Of a stretch of DNA of 64,000 bases, positions 1 to 8,683 are shown piece by piece. A program made the translations under genes and the position numbers. This stretch comes from Gonium pectorale (Eukaryota; Chlorophyta; Chlorophyceae; Chlamydomonadales; Volvocaceae): the NCBI GenBank assembly GCA_001584585.1, contig LSYV01000035.1, forward strand, positions 210,427-274,426. Direction: 5' to 3'. How positions within the stretch are numbered: the first letter of the stretch is position 1; every line of letters starts with the position of its first letter. The notes under the pieces were generated by a model that saw only the letters and a program-made list of their open reading frames with translations, did no database searches and had not been told where the DNA came from.

Positions 1-5
1 CTCGC

Positions 6-593
6 ATGGACGTTGACCCGCTGCGGGGGCGCCGGCAGGCGGAGGCACCCACAGCAGCCCCGGCACCCAAATGCTCAACAGCAGGCCGTGACAGTCCTGC
101 AGGGTTGCGGTCGGGGTTCCTATTGGGGGGCTCCGGGCGCCAACGAGCACCACCGGCGCCCCGACCGTCGCCCAGCGACATGGTGGTCTCCAGCAGCAGC
201 GACACTGACAGCGTTGACTACGGTGCCATCCTGGACTCCCGCGGCTATCGCCACTTGGCAGCGGCGGCACGGGGGCCTCCAGACCCTCCCGGGCCTCGCC
301 ACGACCCGGTGGAAGCCCTGGCGCACCAGGCACTGTGGGGGCTCCGCGCGACGCGTCCAGTTTGCTCGTGGCAGGCTGGGCGGGACCTCGTGCTCGCCTA
401 CCTGCATGCGGATCTGCAGCACTGGCGGGATCTTGCGGTGGAGACCAGCCCGTCCGCCGTGCTGCCAGCGGTGGCCCTCGGCGCATTGGCGGAGGCGGCT
501 ATGGAGCTTCAGAAGGCCTTCGATTTGCAGCAGGAGGCGGGAGGCGGGGTTGTCGCCCGCGGGCCTTGCGCTCGGTCGCAGGGGGCCCGCTGA
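6..593 (+). CDS. 3' end of an unrecognised gene cut by the window edge
   Basis: An open frame runs from the left edge to a TGA at 591-593. The part from about 180 to 540 looks coding: it has a serine/aspartate-rich patch followed by an amphipathic, alanine- and leucine-rich stretch ending in a helix-like segment. The ATG at 6 may be internal, since the gene probably begins to the left of the window. I do not recognise the family and no domain is visible. The last codons and the stop lie inside the first copy of an 83-bp tandem duplication, so the present C-terminus may be recent. Confidence is modest because only one exon is visible. Confidence 0.4.
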   Translation: MDVDPLRGRRQAEAPTAAPAPKCSTAGRDSPAGLRSGFLLGGSGRQRAPPAPRPSPSDMVVSSSSDTDSVDYGAILDSRGYRHLAAAARGPPDPPGPRHDPVEALAHQALWGLRATRPVCSWQAGRDLVLAYLHADLQHWRDLAVETSPSAVLPAVALGALAEAAMELQKAFDLQQEAGGGVVARGPCARSQGAR

Positions 594-706
594 GTTTGGT
601 GGTTGGGCATGGGTTTCGGGGGTGTGGCGGGGTGGTCGCCTGCAGGCCTCGCGCTCTGTTGCAGGGTGCCCGCTGGGTTTGGTGGTTGGGTATGGGTTTC
701 GGTGTG
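548..706. repeat. Two-copy 83-bp tandem duplication
   Basis: Copy 1 (548-630) and copy 2 (631 to about 706) match over most of their length. Both carry gcgggcct or a close variant, then cgctnggtttggtggttggg, then atgggtttcgg. Copy 1 has ccgctgagtt where copy 2 has ccgctgggtt, so only copy 1 supplies the TGA that ends the upstream frame. Confidence 0.75.
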
Positions 707-1225
707 GGGTTTTTGGTGGTGGGTGTTGCGGAGCGTTGCGTTTCTGGTTGCTTTTAGGTACGGTGCCCTTGTTGGGGCAGGTGCCGTCTGCCTCTCTGTT
801 TTCGGCGAGTCGCAGGGGGGTTTCGCGTGCGGGTTGCGGGCTTCTGCTAGGGGAGGGGGGTGGTTTGCTGCCTGTGCTCCACGGGTCCTTTCGGTCTGTT
901 TCTCTCTTGTCCTGGTGTTCAGCGTCTCCTTTCCTTTCTTTTCGTCTTTCTGCCTTCCTGTTCCGTGGTCTTTAGGTGCAGGGTTCCTTCTCTTCTTGTG
1001 TGTGCCGTCGGTGTTTGGTCTTGGCCGCCGTGGTGCGCTGTAGTTAGGGCAGGGTTTCGGTGGTTGCTAGTGACAAAATCAAAGTGTCCGGCGGGGGGGG
1101 GGGCGGTGTCCTAGGTGGGGCGTGCGAGTCCGCCGGCGTAGGTTCAAGGCCAGCGGGGTGCAACTTGAGACGAGTACGGCGGTGCTGCCGTATGCGTGTA
1201 TGCGATCGGGCCCGCGGGTCCGCGG
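594..1225. other. T- and G-rich intergenic stretch
   Basis: After the stop of the left-edge gene the top strand is rich in T and G, with pyrimidine runs near 900-980, as expected of a 3' untranslated region plus spacer. The short string at 1045-1065 (agggcagggtttcgg followed by tggtt) recurs at 46136-46155. I see no gene here. Confidence 0.4.
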
Positions 1226-1410
1226 CGTCCAGGACCCCTTGCCGAGCTGAATAAAAGCATCCAGGCCCCCCTCGCCGAGCTGAATAAAAGCGTCCAGGAC
1301 CCCTTGCCGAGCTGTATGAAGACGTCCAGGACCGCTTACCAGCCCGTGCCAAGCAGCAGGGAGGATAGATGAAGACTTCCAGGACCCCTTTGCAAGCTGT
1401 ATGAAGAACG
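1226..1410. repeat. Imperfect 32-bp tandem repeat array
   Basis: Units begin at about 1226, 1259, 1291 and 1323, with a further unit at 1377 after a diverged segment. The core is gtccaggaccccttgccgag followed by ctgaataaaag or ctgtatgaag. The period is 32-33 bp and units differ at several positions. There are no spacers of unique sequence, so this is a minisatellite and not a CRISPR array. Confidence 0.8.
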
Positions 1411-1628
1411 TGTCGGTGCACATTTCTCTTTTTTTGCAGGGCAGTTGCAAGCGGTTGCAAGTAGTAATATCCAAGGAATGAAGTCCGTAGTGTCCGTGCA
1501 TACGTGTGAGCGTGACCGGCTGGCCCGTGTTTTGTCCATCGTCCCGTTCACGACCCCTATTGCGTACAACAGGCCCGGGTTTCAGTGCCGGCCATCCAGG
1601 ACCCATAGCATTCCTGTTCCCTGGGCTA

Positions 1629-1745
1629 TCTGTCCCTTCCGGTGTCTGCGGGAGGGTCTGCCCTTCCGGTGTCCGGGAGGGCTGCATGTCCCTCCCGTTG
1701 TCTGCGCCCTTTCTTCGCCTCTCCGCCTGTAACCTTTCCACAAAA
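1629..1745 (+). repeat. Dispersed repeat, copy 1, ending in TGTAA and an A tract
   Basis: The segment 1679-1742 matches 46166-46227 with about 85% identity by eye: gggctg, tgtccctcccg, tgtctgcgccc, then tgtaacctt and ccaca. TGTAA is the usual polyadenylation signal of volvocine algae, and here it is followed about ten bases later by an eight-A run at 1742-1749. That looks like the 3' end of a retroposed transcript. Just upstream, 1629-1680 holds two near-copies of a unit with cccttccggtgtc and gggaggg. Confidence 0.6.
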
Positions 1746-2775
1746 AAAACTTGCATAGGAGCACATCTTCGACCCACTTGCGACGCCAGGCAGGGAACGG
1801 GGGCAGGTCCCGGCCTTCGAGCCCCATCCTACCCTTGGGAACAAAGCTTAGGCAATACAGAATCTTTGATTTGTGTCTTCAGTTTAGGGTGCACGGGGCA
1901 CTGCCCACCGCCAACCAAGCCGGGTGTAGCCGGTCCCTCCGCGACCGTACGCCAACAGGGTATTGCCCGCCCTTTTGCTCTATCCACCTCCAAGCATGTC
2001 GGGACCCTCGCCCCGTGGCACGCCGTGGCGGCTCTTCCGCCGGCAATTTCATCGGGACCCCGCCCGTACCAACAGACTTCCCATGCCTCAAATCCAATAC
2101 ACCATATTCTCGCTCCTCAAAGCGCATGCTGAGCCGCCCCTAGCCCTGTGCCCCTCGCCGTTGCTATGTCCCGAGGCCGGCGGTGTCGCAACAGGGACCC
2201 TCCCATTACGGCAGTGGACAAACCTGCACAGAAAGGGGGAGCCCGCCTCTACAGTCATACACACCCGAAGGCGACAAGCTTCCAGTAGAGCGGGCGGTTA
2301 CAAAGCAAGGCAGGTGAAGGGACGTCCCCGGACCCGACATGCGGCGGCGGAATTCTGATGTGGGAGACGGTGGCTGGCACGTCTGACACGCTAGTCCACT
2401 AGTTGAAAATCATAACTCCCTCGTGATGTGCCCTCTTCTAAAGGCCACGGGGCCGGGGTGGAAAAGTACGGTGTGCGTAGGCTGGCCCTGAGCGAGTACA
2501 GTTTGCAACAGGTCTCACGACCATTCCTGAATGATGTTTTCTACAGGGATCAAACTGCACAGCCGGTTCGCCGGTCCACGGAAACAGCAATAGTCAACGG
2601 GCTCGTGGTGAAGTGAGAAGAGGTGTGAGCGTGCAGTATTGTTCTCATGCATATTTTCTGAAACGTCAACATCTATACTGTAGGTTAGCAGAACTTGATT
2701 TTGCTGCAGCTGTCTGCAATTGCGCTGCTGCCTTGTCTATAAGGAGCAGCTATTGGCGTTGCTTGAGCTTCTGTC
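1746..2775. other. Spacer and presumed 5' region of the next gene
   Basis: About 1 kb of intermediate GC content without a supportable exon. Open frames on both strands are short and overlap each other. The last 100-150 bp before 2776 are relatively T-rich and probably hold the promoter and 5' leader of the downstream gene, but I see no clear TATA box. Confidence 0.35.
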
Positions 2776-4732
2776 ATGTCAGAGTCGCCAGAGGAATTGT
2801 CCTCGTCGTTGGACGGGTCAGATGCGGACGAGCTTGCAGACGTTCCACTGGCGGTTGCGCGCAATGGCAGATACGAGCAATTCGAGGGCCCCATGACGTC
2901 AAGAGGGCCACCGGCGGGGTTCGGGCGGGCTACTTTCCAGCTCAAACTACCTGTTGCAGCCGGCCCGGTCGACGAGGGGAGTCCCCGTGCAGGGAAAAGC
3001 TTGATGGGGATGCGCTCAGAGCCGCTGGACCTGCCGGAGACGGCTCGTAACAGACCTCCGGTAGGGCTCAGCCTGGCACTGGGGCAGTTGCGGGCGGCCT
3101 CGACGTCACAGGCGGTAGCACCGGCAGACGAGGCAACCCTACGCACGAGACGGGGACCCCTCAAGCCTCCCATGCTCAACCTAGTGAGCCCCGCATCGGC
3201 CTCGCCGGTGCCGAGCTGCACGCCCACGCCAGCCGCCTTCCAACAGCCAGAGCTAGCAGCCAGCCAGCCACAGGCGAGCGTGCGTGTCGACCTGGTGTCG
3301 TCAGCGTTTAGGCTGGAGAACCTATCCGATCAGCCTGAGGAGGCATCCACCAGCGACCGCATCACGGAGCGCTGCTCCCGCACCCTGGGCATATCGGCGT
3401 GCGACCTGGAGTTTTACGAACTGCGGCAACTGGACGACGGCATGATTCCGGAGACGTGCACTCACGTGGGCGTGCTGGTGCGGGGCTCCTGTGAGTACGC
3501 TCCGCTCCCTTCGTCGTCTTGTATGCGCCAAGATACGGGCTGCGCTGGCCCAAAGGGTATACCATGCATATTTTTACCCATGACTGATCGCATTCCTGCC
3601 TACGGTACTTGCTCTTTATGTCTATCCTTTGTCCACCCGACTCATTATCGCAGCGTTCTCGCTATCTGCGCTGGAAAGCATAGTGGCGCGGCGTCGGCAA
3701 GGTAAGGTGCAGGGGCAGGAGGACGACTGTGCCTTAGGCGTCCCCTGGAGCCTGGTCGTCCCTTTCCGTCCCTTCCATTTCATACAGCGTGGCTGCACAG
3801 CTTCGTATGCACACATCTTGCCCTAAACATAATCATCCGTCCCAGCAAGAGTGGTCAAATGGCGGTTCCTCGTTTTCTCCCGCATCCATGACCATGGCAG
3901 ATGAACAGCTGGCCACGATGCTTGAACGAGCACTACGGGACTCCGCGCAGCACGCTGAAACCTCTGCAAAGCAGGTGGGTCACCTTTCACGATATTTGTA
4001 TCACCGACATGCCCTGTTGCTTTACCCTCATGGTAGCTGGAGCTAGGTGGACTTGGTATGCTAGCACTGCTTCTAAACCGGTCTGGCCCATGCAGGGCGA
4101 GGAGCTGGCCGTGCTGCGGGAGAAACTGCGGGGCATGGAGGCCGCAAGCCAACACTTGGAAGCCACAAACCAGCACTTGCGGTACGTGCTGGGAGTCAGG
4201 CGTTGCCCTGCGAGTGCTTCAGGGCCAACCAAAATTCTTAGGCGGCTTCGGGTGTGGCGGTGGGTGCTGCCGAAGAACCGCGCAACGCATAGCCCACACG
4301 ACCTTCTTGCACGTCACTTGGTGTGTTATATACAAAACGGCATGGAGTGTGTGCGAGCGTGTGCCGCGCACCTTTCTTGGGGACAGCAACGGCCCTAGTG
4401 GCCAGGTATCTAGGGTAAGAAGTTGCGGGCTTGGTCCAAGCCCAGGTTATGGACTGCGCATTGCAACGCCAATTGCCAACTGCGTTCTACGGTGACTGGG
4501 ATAGACAAACCACAGTATACTCTGCTTTCCCTCGTGCCTTTCGTCCCTCGCCTGCGCTGTCCCCAGGGAGCAACTCAAAGCGTGCGACGAGCACCGGCTC
4601 GAGCTGATGGGAGCCATCCGTAATATTGTCAAGGAGGCCCGCGCGGACAATGAGGGAGCGGTGTACCAGCTCCAGAGCCTGAACCTTGGGATCGGCTCTA
4701 CGGCCACAGGCTCGTCGGCCGGCGGACTCTGA
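2776..4732 (+). CDS. Coiled-coil protein of unknown function
   Basis: Four exons join in phase: 2776-3490, 3901-3974, 4096-4181 and 4567-4732, giving 346 residues. The first 180 residues are disordered and rich in S, P, A and acidic residues. Around residues 195-238 there is a compact, conserved-looking segment containing DLEFYELRQLDDG and THVGVLV. The last 100 residues form a heptad-rich coiled coil (EELAVLREKLRGMEAAS and onwards). Donors are GTGAGT, GTGGGT and GTACGT. The acceptor at 3900 is the one that keeps the frame, because a start at 3850 would create a stop; this second exon is the least certain. I do not recognise the family. It could be a cytoskeletal or centrosomal adaptor, but that is inference from the coiled coil alone. 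Confidence 0.7.
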
Positions 4733-5681
4733 GGCGTGCTGGACCTGACGCAGGCACAATTACAGCGCTGGCCGCATGGGCTGTAGACGGTAGACTCCAC
4801 TTGCAGACGTGCAACGCCATTGCTGCAGCGTGCGCCCGCGTATTTGCGGGTTCCATATACGTACTGTCTGCCGTTCCATTTCAACATACTATCTGCATGC
4901 GGGTCATCTTTCACATTCCTTCGTGATTAGGAGTGGACGTGACAAGTGCTCACCTCCATGCGCGCGGCCGCAAGCGACTGTCCCATACGCGCACCTTGAG
5001 TGCTTGGGACAATATCCCTCCCCTTACACTTCATCGAAAGCTAGGAGTCCAAACCAGGACTCGTTGGCGTGGGGGATGCAGATACAGGCGGGATCAACAC
5101 GCCGCATGCGGCAATAGAGTGCATTGCCCATCCAAACGGGCCGCCTTACGTGACGCGCTTGGACAACCCACCACCAGGGCACGACGCTGACGCACCAGCT
5201 GGTTGCAAATTCATCTCTATCCTACTGTACAGTGCCGTGTATTCATTTGCAGAGGCAACAGCTTACTTATCCTAACGCAAAGGATAATCCATTGCAGACA
5301 AGCAATGCCTTTGTAACGCCCAATTCGGCATCCCTAAGCATTACCGTATATTCATTTCCGGCACCTAACGAAGTGCTTCAGGCACTCAGCACCAAAAATC
5401 TAGCTCGTAAGGAGCAAGCCCATCACTGCAAAAATGTACAACGGATGCTCCACGACAACAATTGTGGCTGGCATACCCGCTATCAAGTGTCGGACCGCGG
5501 CGCCGTTACAGGCAAAGTGGGGTAAGCGACTGCCCCATATACACAGGTGCTGGCCTTATTGCCAAAGATCCTCTAAACAACGAACAAGCGCAACAGCGCA
5601 AACCCGCCAAGATACATGCAGCAATGCGCTGGAGCGCACAGAGAGCGTAGACCTTGCTGCTCCGAACTGGGTGAAGTTGCG
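4733..5681. other. Convergent intergenic region
   Basis: Between the stop of the coiled-coil gene and the stop of the minus-strand gene at 5682. Base composition is more AT-rich than in exons. No exon, repeat or RNA gene could be supported; it presumably holds two 3' untranslated regions. Confidence 0.4.
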
Positions 5682-6434
5682 TCAGCACTTACGGGGTTGG
5701 TTGATGGCACGCCCCATGGTGCTGCCGCAACGGCCCCTAAAGTTCTCCACCGGCTTCCCGCGGCGCTGGTACTGAGCCGGACGCCGCGACTGGGAAACCG
5801 CCTGCTTCAGCATCACCTTGTTCACCATTGCATAGAGCTGCTGCGTCGCCGCGGCCGCCGGGCTCTTGGCCTCCGGGAGCTGCGGCTCGGCGTCGGCCTT
5901 GGGCATGGCGTTGAGCACACTGCTGAGGGAGGCGTACGTGTTGCCGTCCCGGTCCATGAAGAGCGGCCCGGTCGGCACGGTGTCGTTATGCGACTCGTAC
6001 GGCCCCAGCCTGCGGGTGCGCAACGTTTCAGGCCGTGTGTACTTGCATCAACGCCAACATCCACAAGGGCAGGAGGACGTGGCTACGCTTATGCTGTCGC
6101 CTAGATGAATGCATTGGCCAGGGCGTACTTCCCGCCACCGCCATCTCGAGGTGACTCACCAGGGACCGAAGGCGACCTTGCCGGTGCGGCTGTTGATGGC
6201 GCTTTCCTGGTTGGGGCTAGGTGGCGATTGCGGGCTGACCGTCTTGCGCTTTCGCAGACCAGCGTTTGTGGCGCGGGACCGTGAGACGCGAGAGGTACCG
6301 GCGGTGAAGCGGTGGGCAAGGTCTGCGGCGTTACGGCCTACATGAAGAGCGACGTTCTGCAAAGGGAATGCGTAAAAGGAACGCGTAGGGGAACGCGAAA
6401 AGTCAGGTGCGTGGAAAACTCCAGGGCGACACAT
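5682..6434 (-). CDS. Unrecognised small protein, two or more exons
   Basis: The last exon is 5682-6009 and the preceding one ends at 6160 with the perfect donor CCCTG/GTGAGT. They join in phase to give ...GKVAFGPWLGPYESHNDT. The upstream exon either starts at an ATG at 6434 (200 residues in total) or at an acceptor ending at 6357 (tttgcag after a pyrimidine tract), in which case a further 5' exon is unresolved. The middle of the protein has TGPLFMDRDGNTYASLSSVL, a compact hydrophobic patch. Flanks are basic and rich in S, P and A. No family was recognised and no transmembrane segment is seen. The clean splice junction and high GC at third positions argue that it is real. Confidence 0.55.
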
Positions 6435-7058
6435 GCACGCGGTTGGCAAGCCCCGATCCGACAGTCCCTTCCTCGCAGCATTGATACCAAGAACAAACAG
6501 CATACCAAGGTCACACCTGGTTGCTCCCAACGGCCTGCTGCGGCTGGGCTGCGGCCATGCTGACAGTGCTAAGGGGAAAGCGCAGAGTGAAAGGTCAGCA
6601 GGCCTCCTATTTGCCTGGCGCAACTACATCTGTGCAATTGTCCCTGTACTTACAGGAAAGCGCGTGCGTGTTGTCGACGTGCGTGACGATCTCGTTAAGC
6701 GAGCGATGCGCACGCCAATGGTTCTCGTAGCTACTAGATTAGCGGCTGGACACTATATGTTTCGTGCTTCGTAAATGCCAAACGGAGGCTTCTCGACCCG
6801 GAAGTGTACGATTGTTCAGTAGGGTTTGGGCCCGCAGTCTGCTCTGGTTTGGACTTTTCACTTGACTCTAACGTAACGTCACTCACTCGTGATAGGAAAC
6901 GAGTGGTAATTGGGTATCGGGGCCCGCGCACGCAGGGACCACTCGCATGTCGAAACAGTGAAGAAAGCGATGGCCCCGTCCGCGTTGGACAGCTCGGATT
7001 GAAGGGGTTGTCAGGCGAGCACGATTTCGGACGGAGAGCCAAGAAGCCCGTGCCAACA
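6435..7058. other. Spacer without a supported gene
   Basis: Only short overlapping frames are present and none has a credible splice context. It may contain the 5' end of the minus-strand gene to its left if that gene has another exon. Confidence 0.3.
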
Positions 7059-7098
7059 CCCCTGCGGGATGATGGCGCGCGCCATCATCCCGCAGGGG
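7059..7098. repeat. 40-bp perfect palindrome
   Basis: The left arm 7059-7078 reads cccctgcgggatgatggcgc and 7079-7098 is its exact reverse complement, with no spacer. The match stops at 7058/7099. A partial direct copy (gggatgatggcgcgg) follows at 7097-7111. Such a structure could form a cruciform and might be a terminal remnant of a mobile element. Confidence 0.9.
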
Positions 7099-7199
7099 AT
7101 GATGGCGCGGCAAGAACTCACTGCCCACTTGTATATGGCATCCTGAACAAAAAATACTAATTCCAAGCATCTAGACGACCCCACATATGTCACCTACAT

Positions 7200-7580
7200 C
7201 ATGATATTGCTAGCTGAACGCCGCCACAGATATCCCCAGGGCCGCGCGCGATATGACCAGCACACGTCCGCGACCGACTAAGATAAACTGCCACCGCAGC
7301 CTGGGGCAGGCACTGCGGCAGCGCATCGAAACCATAGGGGGCTCTTGGCCAGAGAGGAAGGACAGAAATCATGGCTTGTAGACTGAACCCCACATCAAAC
7401 CTGCCTGACCACAGCACCGCCAGTCCGCCGTCACTGCCTCAAGGTAATTGTCGAGCAATCTCCGAACCGCTGCGCAATCGAATGTCCAAGTTATACCATT
7501 GGGTAAAACCTCTGACGCGATAACGCAAAGCACGAGTTGATGCAGCCACACGGTTGGGTCACCGACGGCCTGCCCACCTG
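7200..7580 (-). other. Possible exons of an unresolved minus-strand gene
   Basis: Reading the minus strand, an acceptor (tctgctgcag) near 7580 leads into a frame with WLHQLVLCVIASEVLPNG and RRLLDNYLEAVTADW. A second possible exon lies at about 7200-7350 in a frame with FILVGRGRVLVISRAALG. They look protein-like, but I could not join them in phase, and base composition is closer to non-coding. Treat as a hint only. Confidence 0.2.
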
Positions 7581-8175
7581 CAGCAGATGAGGCCGAGATT
7601 CAGCCACCACCGCCGGCATCAGCCGGTGCAGTAGTCGAACAGCAGCGGCAATTGCGCCTTGTTCTTCCGTCGTGCAACAATTCTTCGGTCTGCCGGGACT
7701 TCACACCAACAACGACAACGTCCCAAGCAACCACAAACAGCAGCAGTAGGCGCTGCTGCCGCCAGGAAAGCCCGCAGCCCCGGGCAGCGCGGAGGTGCGT
7801 ACGTGGGTACCGGTACCAGCGCCGCTGCTAATATCTGCGATACCAGGACCGTCTCAGCGGGCTGCTGCTAGTGACCAAGCGGCTACGAGCTCTGTGTTGG
7901 AAAGGAACAACGCATACGAGCTCTGTGTGTGCTGCAGACCCGGAGTGGACAGCACGAATCCAGGGCCCAACGCAAGGGGCAGCACGCTCTAACTCCGCCA
8001 CCGAGGCGCCGGCAGCGTCATCGTCAGCCCGCGAGCAGCACGTGGCGCCACTCGGAGAAGCGCCGGGTGGCGAGCGACCCCGGAGCTTGCAGGGAGGAAT
8101 TGCCTCCCTGACGCGGTTGGGCTACTCAACACCCGAATCTTGCCATTTAACTGCAACGGGCGGGAGGTGAGCGAG
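7560..8175 (+). pseudogene. Run of frame-shifted open fragments, possible decayed coding region
   Basis: On the plus strand, protein-like fragments succeed one another in different frames: a P- and A-rich piece near 7580-7690, an alanine-rich piece near 7745-7840, a piece near 7800-7940 and a serine- and alanine-rich piece near 7985-8165. No splice sites join them. The string acgagctctgtgt occurs twice (7886 and 7916). This could be a decayed gene or mobile-element remnant, or chance in GC-rich DNA. Confidence 0.2.
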
Positions 8176-8198
8176 CGCTGCCATGGCTCAGTGGATGT

Positions 8199-8334
8199 CT
8201 AACCGTCGTCCGCCCGCCGCCATGCCCCGATGACCTCGTCGTAGGTGCGCTTTGGCATTGAGAAGTACCCAAGGACCAGGGGACCGTACGTGTGCTCCGT
8301 AGGCAAGCATGTCGCGAACACGCGTCCTTTGTTA
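8199..8334 (-). CDS. Orphan terminal exon
   Basis: An acceptor (atcccgcag) at 8335-8343 is followed by a 44-codon frame ending in TAG at 8199-8201. It contains GRVFATCLPTEHTYGPLVLG and KRTYDEVIGAW and looks genuinely coding. It begins one base before a codon boundary, so the missing upstream exon must end in phase 2. A candidate upstream exon around 8400-8560 could be joined through a GTACGC donor, but that stretch does not look coding. It may belong to a separate small gene or to a decayed copy. Family not recognised. Confidence 0.35.
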
Positions 8335-8683
8335 CTGCGGGATGTCAGGGCTTGCTGCGGTCATGAGCAACGCGCTGCCCAGCATGCTGGGTAAGGGAGG
8401 CGGGGCTGCCTGCGAGCCTGCGTACCGGCGCCAGCCGCAAAACGATGAGCTGGGCAGCCAGCAGGCGCGCGGACCACGTCGGCTTCGGCAGCACTGGTTG
8501 GCATGCAGACCGGAGCGCAAGGTCACCAACTCATCATGTTGCACAACGCGGATGCCGCTGCTGTCAGTGACACGGCGGCCTCAGAAAATCAATGTCGATT
8601 GAGAGGTGTTTCTAATCTTGGTCAGATCGCTGTTGTTCGAGCGCCAGCAGCCTACCGCCGCCGGCCTACTAGCTGATGCATGG

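Noticed and set aside
1226..1410. CRISPR array
   Set aside because: Units abut directly with no unique spacers, and the genome is eukaryotic.
3846..3974. Earlier acceptors (3845 or 3849) for exon 2 of the coiled-coil gene
   Set aside because: Joining exon 1 to 3846 is out of phase and joining to 3850 creates TAG; the acceptor at 3900 keeps the frame.
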